Below are positions 52,513 through 63,326 of a stretch of DNA of 64,000 bases, one piece after another (within the stretch, counting starts at the first letter, position 1; each line of letters opens with the position of its first letter). A model generated the notes under the pieces. It saw nothing but the letters and a program-made list of their open reading frames with translations. It searched no databases and was not told where the DNA came from. The translations under genes and the position numbers were made by a program. This DNA comes from Mucilaginibacter geliditolerans (GTDB lineage Bacteria; Bacteroidota; Bacteroidia; Sphingobacteriales; Sphingobacteriaceae): NCBI RefSeq assembly GCF_014200495.1, contig NZ_JACHBY010000012.1:62001-126000 (forward strand), written 5' to 3'.

Positions 52513-54891
52513 ATGATAAAAACAAAAATTATGTTAAACCCTGCGCTGTCTAAACTAATGGCGGCAATTCTATTACTTCTAATTACAACAATACCTGTTG
52601 CTAACGCCTCTGTTAAATCCTATAAAAAAGAAGCTGACGGGCTTTTATTTACATTAGATAAAGGCCTGATGAAGGTTACCATTTGCAAGGACGATATCAT
52701 CGAAGTAAAATACACCATTTTTAACGACTTTGTCAGCAAGCCTTCACTTATTGTAAACGCAAAATGGAGCCGCCCGTCTTTTAAGGTTTCAGAAGATAAG
52801 AATAAGGTTATTATTACAACGGCTAAGCTGAAAGTAATAATAAACAAACTCACTGATAATGTTACTTACCAAGACTTTTATGGTAAGGAAATAACCTCCG
52901 AAGATAATAAAAGCATTACGCCGGCTACCATAGCCGGCATAAGCACCTATAACATAAGCACCCAATTTAATTCACCTGCGGATGAAGCGCTTTTTGGCCT
53001 TGGCTGCCATCCTGTTGACACTGGTTCTATCAATTATAAAGGCAGAAACCAGGATTTGGCAATAAAATACCTTACCGGGGCTGTCCCTGTACTGCTATCC
53101 ACTAAAGGTTATGGACTGATGTGGGATAATTATTCGGCATCAAATTTCTACGGCGCCGAAGCAGAAAATACCAAATTTAAATACGTATCCGAAAGTGGGA
53201 GGCAGGCCGACTATTACTTTTTTTACGGCCCGGGCTTTGACCAGATTATCAACCTATACCGTACAGCCACCGGCAAGGCTCCGATGTTTGCAAAATGGAC
53301 ATTTGGGCTGTTCCAGTCACAGGACAGGTATATGAGCCAGGATGAAATACTTTCAGTAAAGGACAATTACCGCAATAATCACATCCCGGTAGATGTTATT
53401 GTACAGGATTGGTATTATTGGGATCCGTTCCCTATTGGTGCACATGTAATGAACCCTGCACGCTATCCTGACCCCAAAAAAATGATCGATGAATTACATA
53501 AATCAAATATTCATGGGATGATTTCCATCTGGCCGGTGTTTGGCAAAGGAACCAGAGACTTCGATACCCTGCAAAAGATGGGAGGGCTAACAAATATAAC
53601 CTGGGATAATATTGTTACCCATACATTTGATAACTACTATGATGCGCACAATCCTAAAGCCCGTGAATTATATTGGGATATGGCCCGCGACAGCCTGATT
53701 AAAAGATATGGTTGGGATGCGTGGTGGGTTGATCAATGCGAACCTGACAACGGTCTGTTATTGGATGAACGCCGCAAGAGTGATTTTTGGATAGGAAAGG
53801 GTATCAATTATTTTAATACCTATTCGCTCGAGCATTCCACAGGGTTATACCAGGGCTGGCGCCGGGATATCCCGAAAAAGAGAGCGTTTTTTTTACTCCG
53901 GCAATCTTTTGCGGGTGAGCAACGAAATGCTGCAACTCTTTGGTCGTCAGACATTTCCTGCACGTTTGATTCGTTTAAGAATCAGATACCGCAGGGTATT
54001 AATACCTGCGTGTCAGGCATTCCTTACTGGACATCAGACATAGGCGGATACCACTATAATTGGGGGGTGCCCGATTGGTCGAAACCAGAATTCAGGGAGC
54101 TGTTTACCCGCTGGTTTCAATTTGGCACATTTTGCCCAATTATGCGCATCCATGGCAAGGGTGAACGGGCTATATTTTCAAAGAATTGGGACGAAGGAAC
54201 AAGGTCAATCCTGTTAAAATATGATAAGCTGCGTTATCGCCTGTTGCCTTATATTTATTCGCTTGCCGCAAAAACCACGCTTGATAATTATACTATGATG
54301 CGTTCGCTGGCATTTGATTTCCGCAATGATAAGAATGTATACAAAATACCAGATCAATATATGTTTGGCCCTGCATTTTTGGTTAACCCAGTTACCGGAA
54401 AAGGAGAAACGGAAAGAAAGGTTTATTTGCCGGGATCGGACCTGTGGTATAATTTCTGGACAGGAGAAAACCTCAGCGGAGGTAAAACGGTTAATGCTGC
54501 TGCACCGATTGATGAGATGCCATTATATGTGCGTGCCGGTTCTATCGTCCCGATGGGCCCCGAAGTGGAATATGCTACCCAAAAAACCAATAAGGTTATT
54601 GAACTGCGGATCTATCCTGGTGCAGATGGCCGGTTTACCTTTTATGAGGACGAGAATGATAATTACAATTATGAGAAGGGTCAGTATTCTACTTTTACAT
54701 TCGCTTGGAATGATAAACAGAAAGAACTAAGCATATCGGCTACCAAGGGTAATTTTCCGGGGATGTTAAGACAGCACGTTTTTAATATCGTATTGGTTAG
54801 CGGCCAGCATGGTAGCGGCCCCTTGACCACTAAAGTTGTTGACGAAACGATTAATTATAAAGGTAAGGCAATAATTGTGAAAGTAAGATAA
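52513..54891 (+). CDS. GH31 alpha-xylosidase/alpha-glucosidase family enzyme
   Basis: A 792-residue secreted enzyme (signal ending IPVANA). The order is an N-terminal galactose-mutarotase-like domain, then a GH31 barrel and C-terminal beta domains with a DUF5110-like part (LRIYPGADGRFTFYEDEND). In the barrel, FGLFQSQDRYMSQDEI and VIVQDWYYWDPF bind substrate, WWVDQCEPDNG carries the nucleophile (D407), and YWTSDIGGYH and RIHGKGER complete the active site. WVDxxEP fits the alpha-xylosidase branch known from xyloglucan loci. It is a single gene behind regulatory copy 3. Confidence 0.9.
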   Translation: MIKTKIMLNPALSKLMAAILLLLITTIPVANASVKSYKKEADGLLFTLDKGLMKVTICKDDIIEVKYTIFNDFVSKPSLIVNAKWSRPSFKVSEDKNKVIITTAKLKVIINKLTDNVTYQDFYGKEITSEDNKSITPATIAGISTYNISTQFNSPADEALFGLGCHPVDTGSINYKGRNQDLAIKYLTGAVPVLLSTKGYGLMWDNYSASNFYGAEAENTKFKYVSESGRQADYYFFYGPGFDQIINLYRTATGKAPMFAKWTFGLFQSQDRYMSQDEILSVKDNYRNNHIPVDVIVQDWYYWDPFPIGAHVMNPARYPDPKKMIDELHKSNIHGMISIWPVFGKGTRDFDTLQKMGGLTNITWDNIVTHTFDNYYDAHNPKARELYWDMARDSLIKRYGWDAWWVDQCEPDNGLLLDERRKSDFWIGKGINYFNTYSLEHSTGLYQGWRRDIPKKRAFFLLRQSFAGEQRNAATLWSSDISCTFDSFKNQIPQGINTCVSGIPYWTSDIGGYHYNWGVPDWSKPEFRELFTRWFQFGTFCPIMRIHGKGERAIFSKNWDEGTRSILLKYDKLRYRLLPYIYSLAAKTTLDNYTMMRSLAFDFRNDKNVYKIPDQYMFGPAFLVNPVTGKGETERKVYLPGSDLWYNFWTGENLSGGKTVNAAAPIDEMPLYVRAGSIVPMGPEVEYATQKTNKVIELRIYPGADGRFTFYEDENDNYNYEKGQYSTFTFAWNDKQKELSISATKGNFPGMLRQHVFNIVLVSGQHGSGPLTTKVVDETINYKGKAIIVKVR

Positions 54892-54967
54892 GTGAACAAA
54901 ACTGAAAATTGAACGATAAACCAGATTACAGTTGATAACAGCCTTGAAGTTAATTCATATCATGGCG

Positions 54968-55005
54968 ATGCGTTCCGTAGGGTCAGCTACGGACGCATTT
55001 TTTAT
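54968..55005 (+). terminator. Terminator after the GH31 gene
   Basis: ATGCGTTCCGTA pairs with TACGGACGCAT (one bulged T) around GGGTCAGC, followed by TTTTTT. It separates the GH31 gene from the regulator gene. Confidence 0.9.
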
Positions 55006-55158
55006 TTAATAACTCACCCTTTGATGGTTAGCTTTAAAATTGAAAAATGTCCGTTTTAGTAAATTGAAATTGGCTGTTGATGCAATACTTTTATTACCTT
55101 AGTGTACTAGCTTTAAGAAGTTAACCTGTTGATTTTGGGCTTTTTCAATAATACCGCT

Positions 55159-58100
55159 ATGCGCGTAAAATTTTATTATCTTCTTGCGGTTACATTAATT
55201 TTTGCATGTAATAAGGCTTTCGGTAAAAGCAACCAGTACCGTTTTTCACAACTTGATATAAGCAGTGGACTGTCTCATAACCGGGTGAACAGCATTTTTA
55301 AAGACTCGGAAGGCTTTATGTGGTTTGGTACTGCGTCGGGCCTTAATCGTTATGACGGTTATACGTTTAAAGTATTTAAACATGATAGTAACAATAAAAA
55401 CTCTGTTATTGATGACTATATAGAGGGCATTTCCGAAGGCCCCGATAAAAAAATATGGATATTAACCCGGAATGGGTATTGTTTTTACAATCCTGAAACA
55501 GAGCAGTTTAATAGTGACATGTCAGTGTTGTTACGTCCTTTAAAACTCCCTGTTCATCAGAACCTCACTAAGATTGTGCAAACGAGCGCTACAGACTTTT
55601 GGTTTTTATATCCTGATTCAGGTATTTACAGGTATAATGCCTTGACCAAGCAAACAAAACGGTATGATCATGGCATTAACGCCACCCCATCTTTATATTC
55701 AAACGCCATTACGGATATCACCTTTGATGTTAAACACAATATATGGATAGTATACAGCGATAGGGTGGTTGAGATGTTGGATATTAAGGCTAATAAAATC
55801 ACCTATCACACGGATATTTTTAATAAGGTAACCAATGACAAAAACAGTAAATATTCGTTAATTGTCGATCAGGATAATGATTTGTGGTTTTACGCGTCAT
55901 ATGGCGATTTGGGCATATTTTATTATGAGCCTTCAACCGGGGTACTCCGACACATTGATAAGGAATCAGCCAGGGCGAAATTAACTACGAACGTCATAAG
56001 CAATATTATTCAGGCCGATGATGGCTTGATATGGATTGCCACAGACCACGGGGGCATAAATGTGCTGGATAAAAAGGATTTCAAAATTACTTATTTACTA
56101 AACCGGCAGGACGACGCAAAATCGTTAAGGCAAAACAGCGCGGTTCTTTATAAGGATAACCTGGGTATAATTTGGGCCGGAACATTCAAAAAGGGAATAA
56201 GTTACTATCATAAAAATATTATCAGGTTTCCGCTTTACCGGCATCTTGCCTCAGATCCAGCCAGTTTAACTTTTGACGATGTTGACAAATTTGTTGAAGA
56301 TAAGCTTGGGAATCTATGGATTGGCACCAACGGAGGGGGGCTAATTTATTTTAATCGCAAAACCGGAAAGTTTACACAGTATAAGCATGACCCGGCAAAC
56401 CCCAATAGTCTGAATAACGATATTATTGTTAACTTATGTATTGACCACGACCAAAAGTTATGGATCGGCACCTACTTGGGCGGACTGGACTGTTTTGATG
56501 GAAAGACTTTTACACATTACACGCACGACGATAAAGTAGCCACCAGTATTGCTGACGACAGGGTATGGAGCATTCTGGAAGATTCTTTGCACCGTTTATG
56601 GATTGGAACATTTGGAGGCGGTTTGGAGATTTTCGACCGTTCAAAAAAAATATTTTATCATCCTTTTAAGCAGTCCGATATAAGGTCTTCGGTGGTATCC
56701 TCAATCTTTGAGGATAAACAAGGCAATATATGGATAGGTGGTTTTTCGGGGATTGATGTGATATTAAAAAAAACGGGACGAGTGATCCATTATATTTCAA
56801 ATGGAAATGTCGCAAGTGGTGTAGTCGACAATACCATAAATAGTATCAACCAGGATAGCCGCGGTTTAATATGGATAGCAACACCGAGCGGATTGAGCAT
56901 TCTAAATCCTAAAACAAATGGTTTTACCTCACTTACAACAAAAAACGGGCTGGCCGCTAATTCGATATTGTGTACATTGGAGGATAATAAAGGAGCCATG
57001 TGGCTAAGTACCTCGAACGGGTTAAGTCGTGTCACCTTAACACCAACAGCTAATACTTTTAATTTTCGCTTCGAGAATTTTGATGAGATGGATGGCCTGC
57101 AAGGGCGGGAATTTAATATAAATTCTGCTTTGAAGACACGCAGCGGTGAGTTGATATTTGGAGGCGGTGATGGCTTTAATGTTTTCGATCCAGCAAGCAT
57201 AGAACCCGTTACAAACAAACTCCAGTTAGCCTTTACCGATTTTCAGTTGTTCAACAAAAGTATATCAGCCAATGAAGCTATTAATGGCCATGTAGTACTT
57301 ACAAAAGCCATAACAGAAACACGTAGCCTGACACTTAATCACAATGAAAATGTCTTCTCTGTAGAATTTGCCGCCCTTGATTTTTTTGATCCGGGAAAAG
57401 TAAAATATCAGTACATGCTCGAAGGTTTTGACAAAGGGTGGGTTAACACTGATAATAGAACGCGAAAAGCTAACTATACTAACCTGGATGAGGGTGATTA
57501 TGTATTTAAGGTACGGGCTTTCAATTCAAACGGGAAATCGGACCCGGATTATATATTTTTAAAAGTTAAAATATTGCCGCCATTCTGGAAAACAACCTGG
57601 GCATATATTGTTTATTTAATCATTATTGCGGGAACGCTGTACCTCATTCGCAGACGCGGGATACAAAAAATCAGGATGCAATATGCTGCAGAAAAGGAGA
57701 AGCAGGAACAAAATCAACTCATAGAACACGAGCGCCAGGAAGTTAAGCGTATGCAGGAACTCGACCAACTGAAAACTAAATTTCTGACGAATGTAAGTCA
57801 TGAGTTCAGAACGCCGCTATCATTGATTATGGCGCCGGTTGAAAAAATGTTTACTCACGCTGACGAGGAACAGAGACAACAGCTAACCATGATAGGGAAA
57901 AATGCGAGGCGTTTGTTACACCTGGTAAACCAGTTGCTTGATTTTCGCAAGATGGAAGTTCAGGAGTTAAAGCTGCATAGCAAGCCCGGAGATATTGTGA
58001 AGTTCATCAAAGAGATAAGTCTATCCTTCTCCGATATTGCCGAAGGGAAAAAAATTGATTTTATATTTGATACCACTGTTGATTCTCTATTTACCAGCTT

Positions 58101-59367
58101 TGATCATGATAAGATAGAAAGGATATTATTTAACGTGATATCAAATGCCTTTAAATTTACTCCAACGGGCGGCCATGTGAGCGTTTTACTTAACGTGACG
58201 AGGGGCAATCAGGTTAGTAACGACGGTTTACTTGAAATTAAGGTAATGGATACAGGGATTGGTATTCCATCTGAAAAGCGCGATAAAATTTTCGAACGTT
58301 TTTTTCAACATGATGTTCCGACGTCAATGATAAACCAGGGCAGCGGCATTGGTCTTGCAATTACACGTGAATTTGTGAAGATGCACGGGGGCGAAATATC
58401 GGTTGAAAGTGAACCGGATCACGGCAGTTGTTTTATCATTAAACTACCACTTGTCGTTATTTATGCTGGTAGTGAAACGGATAAATCCTTGGACAAGGAT
58501 ACTGATATTGAAAGTCTGAACCACATCAGTGGCAATGAAAATAAGATTATCCTCAAACAGCAGAACTCAAATAAAAAGCCACTGATTCTTTTAGTTGAGG
58601 ATAACGACGATTTCCGTTTTTACCTGAAGGATAATTTAAAAGATATATTTTTTATAATCGAAGCTTCAAACGGGAGAGAGGGCTGGCAAAGGGCGCTATC
58701 TCAACATCCGGATATTATCGTAAGTGACATCAGTATGCCCGAAATGACAGGGGTTGAGCTTTGCAAAAAACTAAAGAATGATAAACGTACATCGCATATT
58801 CCCGTGGTTCTGCTAACAGCTTTGACCGGTGAGGATGAACAGTTAAAAGGTTTGGAAATAGGTGCTAATGACTACATTACAAAGCCTTTTAATTTTGAAA
58901 TACTTCTTTCGAAAATCAAAAACACCCTTATCCTTAGGGATAACTATAAACGGACATACAAAAAGCAAATGGATGTGCAATTACAGGAAACACCTTTGCA
59001 AGACGAAGATGAAAAACTGTTAAAGAGTATAGTCGAATACATAGAACTTAATATCTTAAACGACAACTTGTCAGTGGAAGAGTTAGGTCGCCAGATGAGC
59101 ATCAGCCGGGGGTCGCTTTATAACAAGGTTCTGATGCTTACCGGTAAATCACCCGGTGAGTTTATCCGTTCCATAAGGCTAAAAAAAGCGGTGTATTTGC
59201 TTGAGAATAGCCATATGACCATTAGCCAGATTTGCTACCAAGTCGGCTTTAATACGCCCAAACATTTTACGAAACTGTTCAAGGACGAATATAATATCCT
59301 TCCTTCTGCGTATATCAATTCCATCCGTCAGAAAAAAAGTGTATCCGAAGCTGAAAGTAAAGAATAA
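55159..59367 (+). CDS. Hybrid two-component system regulator (HTCS) of the glycan locus
   Basis: I start at ATG 55159 (MRVKFYYLLAV). A TTG reading from 55129 adds ten residues. The periplasmic part has about 12-14 reg_prop repeats (pattern GLSHNRVNSIFKD, MWFGTxxGLNRY) forming two propellers, then a Y_Y_Y domain. After a membrane helix (814-832) come HisKA with NVSHEFRTPLSL (H881), HATPase (DTGIGIP), a receiver with phospho-acceptor Asp in IVSDISMPEM (about 1190), and an AraC-type DNA-binding end (residues ~1295-1395). It senses oligosaccharides in the periplasm and activates the utilisation genes. The threefold element upstream of GH35, GH5 and GH31 is its likely target. Confidence 0.93.
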   Translation: MRVKFYYLLAVTLIFACNKAFGKSNQYRFSQLDISSGLSHNRVNSIFKDSEGFMWFGTASGLNRYDGYTFKVFKHDSNNKNSVIDDYIEGISEGPDKKIWILTRNGYCFYNPETEQFNSDMSVLLRPLKLPVHQNLTKIVQTSATDFWFLYPDSGIYRYNALTKQTKRYDHGINATPSLYSNAITDITFDVKHNIWIVYSDRVVEMLDIKANKITYHTDIFNKVTNDKNSKYSLIVDQDNDLWFYASYGDLGIFYYEPSTGVLRHIDKESARAKLTTNVISNIIQADDGLIWIATDHGGINVLDKKDFKITYLLNRQDDAKSLRQNSAVLYKDNLGIIWAGTFKKGISYYHKNIIRFPLYRHLASDPASLTFDDVDKFVEDKLGNLWIGTNGGGLIYFNRKTGKFTQYKHDPANPNSLNNDIIVNLCIDHDQKLWIGTYLGGLDCFDGKTFTHYTHDDKVATSIADDRVWSILEDSLHRLWIGTFGGGLEIFDRSKKIFYHPFKQSDIRSSVVSSIFEDKQGNIWIGGFSGIDVILKKTGRVIHYISNGNVASGVVDNTINSINQDSRGLIWIATPSGLSILNPKTNGFTSLTTKNGLAANSILCTLEDNKGAMWLSTSNGLSRVTLTPTANTFNFRFENFDEMDGLQGREFNINSALKTRSGELIFGGGDGFNVFDPASIEPVTNKLQLAFTDFQLFNKSISANEAINGHVVLTKAITETRSLTLNHNENVFSVEFAALDFFDPGKVKYQYMLEGFDKGWVNTDNRTRKANYTNLDEGDYVFKVRAFNSNGKSDPDYIFLKVKILPPFWKTTWAYIVYLIIIAGTLYLIRRRGIQKIRMQYAAEKEKQEQNQLIEHERQEVKRMQELDQLKTKFLTNVSHEFRTPLSLIMAPVEKMFTHADEEQRQQLTMIGKNARRLLHLVNQLLDFRKMEVQELKLHSKPGDIVKFIKEISLSFSDIAEGKKIDFIFDTTVDSLFTSFDHDKIERILFNVISNAFKFTPTGGHVSVLLNVTRGNQVSNDGLLEIKVMDTGIGIPSEKRDKIFERFFQHDVPTSMINQGSGIGLAITREFVKMHGGEISVESEPDHGSCFIIKLPLVVIYAGSETDKSLDKDTDIESLNHISGNENKIILKQQNSNKKPLILLVEDNDDFRFYLKDNLKDIFFIIEASNGREGWQRALSQHPDIIVSDISMPEMTGVELCKKLKNDKRTSHIPVVLLTALTGEDEQLKGLEIGANDYITKPFNFEILLSKIKNTLILRDNYKRTYKKQMDVQLQETPLQDEDEKLLKSIVEYIELNILNDNLSVEELGRQMSISRGSLYNKVLMLTGKSPGEFIRSIRLKKAVYLLENSHMTISQICYQVGFNTPKHFTKLFKDEYNILPSAYINSIRQKKSVSEAESKE

Positions 59368-59537
59368 TGGCTTCCATGTTGTTTGTTTGTTATAAATGCG
59401 AGCGAAATGAGTCACAAGCCGGGCAGGAACATGCCTTCAAAAACCGGCTGCAGGAAATAACGGATGCCTTTTACCGTTCGGTAAGCTTTGGAAAGAAGGA
59501 TAGGATTTATACAGTAAGCGGGCGGGCTTGGATATAG
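59367..59537 (+). CDS. Candidate 56-residue protein coupled to the HTCS gene
   Basis: The frame starts in the HTCS stop codon (TAATG) and reads MASMLFVCYKCERNESQAG and on to a TAG at 59535. It has a CxxC pair and a charged helix. No family is recognised. The overlap arrangement is the only support, so chance is quite possible. Confidence 0.25.
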   Translation: MASMLFVCYKCERNESQAGQEHAFKNRLQEITDAFYRSVSFGKKDRIYTVSGRAWI

Positions 59538-59830
59538 CAATTATTGTCCGACAGTTTGTTCCAAATTTCGTTTCCTATTAAAGGCGAAACAGCGGTCAGC
59601 GTTTGTTTGGTCTATCAAAGGCCATTATCTGCACTTTCATAACGGTTCAATCTATTCTACATGCTTGCTTAGTTCGATTTTTATGGTGGAATGAGTTTGT
59701 TTTATGTGTAATATACTGATTTTCAGTCAATTGAATAGTGTTGGATTTTTCGTCTACCTTTTTGTTCAAAACAGCCCTTTCCTTTTTTTAGGTTATCATA
59801 GTTTCATCCCTCGGAACATGTGTTTAATAT

Positions 59831-59857
59831 CATTGTTTAATGCTGCCTTAAACAATG
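59831..59857. promoter_or_regulatory. Perfect 10-bp inverted repeat upstream of susC
   Basis: CATTGTTTAA-TGCTGCC-TTAAACAATG. Either an operator or an RNA hairpin in the susC leader. There is no T-tract behind it. Confidence 0.45.
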
Positions 59858-59935
59858 TTCCACCAATTATTAATAGAGCCAACAGTTAATTTATTTTCTG
59901 ACTTAATAAACAGCGTCTGACTGTGTTTAAAGTTT

Positions 59936-59979
59936 TTTCTGACAGTTCACGCAGTTTAATGTGCGTAAACCGCCAGAAA
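59936..59979. promoter_or_regulatory. Large imperfect inverted repeat upstream of susC
   Basis: Two 18-base arms (TTTCTGACAGTTCACGCA and TGCGTAAACCGCCAGAAA) pair at 15 positions around GTTTAATG. It ends 140 bases before the start codon. An RNA hairpin regulating susC, or a regulator-binding palindrome, would both fit. Confidence 0.45.
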
Positions 59980-60119
59980 GGTAGATTTTAAAGGTCTTTT
60001 GCCGCGTTCGTGTATCCATAATTTAAAATTAAAATAAATATGAATGAAAATTAAAACCAATTAAACACTAACCAAAACCAATTAACCTAATTATTAAAAA
60101 ACTTAAAAATTCTTTATCA

Positions 60120-63100
60120 ATGGATAAAAATTTACAAAAAAGAATGAGATACCGTATTTCGTTATTTATAGCAAGCATGTTGCTATGTCTTTCAGGATAT
60201 GCGCAAACCATCGGTATCTCCGGAAAGGTAACAACCTCTGAAAAATCAGAACCGATTCCTGGAGCAACCATCAGAATTAAAGGCTTAGAAACCGCAGTTG
60301 CGTCCGCTACTGATGGTACTTATAAAATAATGGCAAAGCCGGGAGATATACTCGTCTTTAGCTTTTTAGGTTATGAACGCCAGGAAATAACGGTTAAAAA
60401 CAACAACACAATTAATGTTAAACTAAATCCTACATCCAGCGATTTAAACGAAGTGGTTGTTATTGGTTATGGTAAGATTGCGAAAAAAGATCTTACCGGT
60501 TCCGTTAGCTCATTAAAGGGAGCAGACTTGCGCCAAACACAGCCAACTACTTTTGACCAGGCCCTGCAGGGAAAAGTTGCAGGTGTTGTAATACAACAGA
60601 TATCAGGTCAGCCTGGTGGTGGCGTATCTATTCAGATACGTGGTGTATCGTCAATAACCGGCTCTAATTCGCCATTAGTTGTAATAGATGGTGTTCTTAT
60701 TCCTCCATCTAGCGACCCCGGGAATGGCGGCAACCCATTAAATTCCATTAACCCTGCCGATATAGAAACCATAGACGTATTGAAAGATGCATCTGCAACT
60801 GCCATATATGGTTCGCAGGCAACTAATGGCGTTATCGTTATTACCACAAAAAGAGGTAAAATTGGAGCACCAACCATAACTTACGATGGCTATACCGAAC
60901 AGCAGTTGAGGCCAAAGGAACTCCCTACCATGAACCTGCAGCAGTATGCTACTGTAATAAATGCCCGTTCTGCCGTATGGGGTTTCACCACTGATGCTGC
61001 AGAACTTGCCAATCCACAATATTTAGGTGCAGGTACCGACTGGCAAAAAGCATTATTTCAGAACGCACCGGAGCAAAGCCATACCCTAACCATAAGTGGT
61101 GGTAGTGAAAAGAACCTATATTTAATATCAAGCACTTATTTCAACCAGCAAGGTATTGTGGCCGGGTCCGATTTCACCAGATACTCTGTACGGGTGAACT
61201 TGGACAATAAACCCGCCGATTGGCTAAAAATGGGAACCAGCCTTCAGTTAATACACAGCAAGCAAAATCAAAATACTACAGCCAACGGCGGAATAAGCAA
61301 TGTATTAAGCGAGACACCCAATATTCCGGTACAATATCCCAATGGATCCTATGGTGGCAATACCAACACAGAAGGTTGGGTGAGTTCTGTTGCAAATCCT
61401 GTAGCTATTTCCTTAATTACAACAAATAATCAAACAAGAAATCAAGTATTTGCCAACCAGTATTTCGAAATAAAATTCACTAAAGACCTCTCATTCCGCA
61501 CGGAAGCATCGGGTAATTTCGATTTTAATGGCAATAATAGTTTTAGCCCAACTTATAATTTTGGTACATCTGTTAATGGTACCAACGGTGGAGGCCAAGG
61601 CCTGTCGGAAGATATTAGCTGGACATTCCGCAATTTTTTAACTTATGACCACAATTTCAATAAATTAAGAATCAACGTATTGGCAGGGCACGAAGCTACT
61701 TCGGATTGGAATGAAAGTGTTAGTGCCAACCGTACAAATTTCCCTTCAAACGATGTTATATCTGTTAGTGCCGGCGACCCTACCTCGGCTACAAACTCAG
61801 GCAATGTTGGTCTCGGTGGTGCAACGGAATCTTATTTCGGCCGCCTTAATTTATCATGGGACGATAAATACCTGATCACTGCTAACATACGTAACGATGG
61901 TTCTTCTAATTTTCCATCCAACAACCGCTGGGCTCTTACCTATTCAGGTGCATTTGCCTGGAAAATTAATAACGAAGTTTTTTTGAAAAATGTAAAACAG
62001 ATAAGTGAGTTAAAACTGAGGCTTAGTTACGGGCTTACCAACAACCAAAACGTACCGGGCAATTCTTATGTGGGGTTGCTTTCAACTCAGGTTAATGGTT
62101 TAGGTACTACAGAGTTTCAAACCCAGTTGCCAAACCCCAAAATAAAATGGGAGCAAACAGATTATTACGATGCCGGACTTGACGCGTCTTTTTTCAATGG
62201 TCGTTTCAGCCTTACGTTCGATGTTTATGACCGCATAACAAACGGACTTCTATTGAAAGAGCCGCTTCCAATATATTCTGGTACTACCACCGGTTTTTCG
62301 CCGGGGGCCATGTCAGCCCCTTATGCCAACGTAGGTTCTATGCGAAATAGCGGGTTCGACTTCCAGATCAGCTCTACCAATATTAGAAGTAAAGATTTTT
62401 ACTGGAGAAGCGATTTTACCTTATCGCGCAATGTTAATAAAGTGCTTAGTTTAGGTAATGGCGGCTCTGATGCCAGCTTATCAGTAACAGATGGTGGCAG
62501 TGGACAGGTGGCCGAAAAAACGGTTGTAGGCCAGCCAATTGGTGAGTTTTACGGCTATATTTTCGATGGCGTGTTTGCAACTCCCAAAGATTTTCAAACA
62601 CATGCCCTGCCTGCTAATCAGGCTGGTGTGCCTTATCCAATTAGTCCAAATGCTGGTGGCATCTGGTATGGAGACCGTATGTTCAAAGATTTGAATGGGG
62701 ATGGTATCATCGACTCAAGAGATGAAACTTTTTTAGGTTCGCCAATCCCGAAATTCCAGTATGGTATCGGTAACACAGTCACCTACAAAAAATTCGAGCT
62801 GAATATTTTCTTTACTGGTGACTATGGCAACAAAGTTTACAATGAAGTATCGGAAAGCCATACCGACCCAACACAAACCACCGCCTGGTTTACATCGGTA
62901 TTAAATTACTCGCGGTTGGCTATGATAAACCCCAATGGCTCTGCATCCGATGTTAACAATGTGTATGTTACCAATCCTAATACAAATATTGTGAGTTTGA
63001 GAAATGATAATACCAACGAAAACAACCGCCCTTCTAGCATATATATACAAAATGGTTCATTCCTGAAGTGTAAAAATATTACCCTGAGTTACAATATGAC

Positions 63101-63299
63101 AGATGGTATTTTGAGCAGAATACACGTACACTCTATGCGGGTATATGCTAGTGTAACTAATGTGTTTACCATTACCAAATATGTGGGTATGGATCCTGAA
63201 ATTGGTTCATGGAACCCGCTTCAAGCAGGTTGGGACCAAGGTTACTATCCTCAGCCACGTGGATTTACTATTGGTGCAAATATAACTCTTGACAAATAA
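60120..63299 (+). CDS. SusC/RagA family TonB-dependent outer-membrane transporter
   Basis: A 1059-residue outer-membrane protein that imports oligosaccharides with energy from TonB. A signal peptide (to about residue 28, GYAQT) is followed by a carboxypeptidase-regulatory-like domain (ISGKVTTSEKSEPIPGATI, FSFLGYERQEI). The TonB box region is NEVVVIGYG and the plug is ALQGKVAGVVIQQISGQPGG and IYGSQATNGVI. A 22-strand barrel to the end follows. It pairs with the SusD-like gene that starts 27 bases later. The locus is preceded by the HTCS gene. Confidence 0.96.
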   Translation: MDKNLQKRMRYRISLFIASMLLCLSGYAQTIGISGKVTTSEKSEPIPGATIRIKGLETAVASATDGTYKIMAKPGDILVFSFLGYERQEITVKNNNTINVKLNPTSSDLNEVVVIGYGKIAKKDLTGSVSSLKGADLRQTQPTTFDQALQGKVAGVVIQQISGQPGGGVSIQIRGVSSITGSNSPLVVIDGVLIPPSSDPGNGGNPLNSINPADIETIDVLKDASATAIYGSQATNGVIVITTKRGKIGAPTITYDGYTEQQLRPKELPTMNLQQYATVINARSAVWGFTTDAAELANPQYLGAGTDWQKALFQNAPEQSHTLTISGGSEKNLYLISSTYFNQQGIVAGSDFTRYSVRVNLDNKPADWLKMGTSLQLIHSKQNQNTTANGGISNVLSETPNIPVQYPNGSYGGNTNTEGWVSSVANPVAISLITTNNQTRNQVFANQYFEIKFTKDLSFRTEASGNFDFNGNNSFSPTYNFGTSVNGTNGGGQGLSEDISWTFRNFLTYDHNFNKLRINVLAGHEATSDWNESVSANRTNFPSNDVISVSAGDPTSATNSGNVGLGGATESYFGRLNLSWDDKYLITANIRNDGSSNFPSNNRWALTYSGAFAWKINNEVFLKNVKQISELKLRLSYGLTNNQNVPGNSYVGLLSTQVNGLGTTEFQTQLPNPKIKWEQTDYYDAGLDASFFNGRFSLTFDVYDRITNGLLLKEPLPIYSGTTTGFSPGAMSAPYANVGSMRNSGFDFQISSTNIRSKDFYWRSDFTLSRNVNKVLSLGNGGSDASLSVTDGGSGQVAEKTVVGQPIGEFYGYIFDGVFATPKDFQTHALPANQAGVPYPISPNAGGIWYGDRMFKDLNGDGIIDSRDETFLGSPIPKFQYGIGNTVTYKKFELNIFFTGDYGNKVYNEVSESHTDPTQTTAWFTSVLNYSRLAMINPNGSASDVNNVYVTNPNTNIVSLRNDNTNENNRPSSIYIQNGSFLKCKNITLSYNMTDGILSRIHVHSMRVYASVTNVFTITKYVGMDPEIGSWNPLQAGWDQGYYPQPRGFTIGANITLDK

Positions 63300-63326
63300 A
63301 ATAATCATCGATTTTAAAAGATATTT

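Larger units (their letters stand above)
59538..60119. other. Long leader region upstream of susC
   Basis: A 582-base AT-rich stretch with no convincing gene. It contains two strong inverted repeats (listed separately) and, from about 60010, a purine-rich A-tract region typical of the untranslated leaders of susC-like genes. The threefold regulatory element of the GH genes is not present here, which is unexpected if one HTCS controls all. Confidence 0.5.

Noticed and set aside
59704..59889. 61-residue plus-strand frame upstream of susC
   Set aside because: No ribosome site, no recognisable protein, and it is crossed by a perfect inverted repeat; more likely leader or control DNA.
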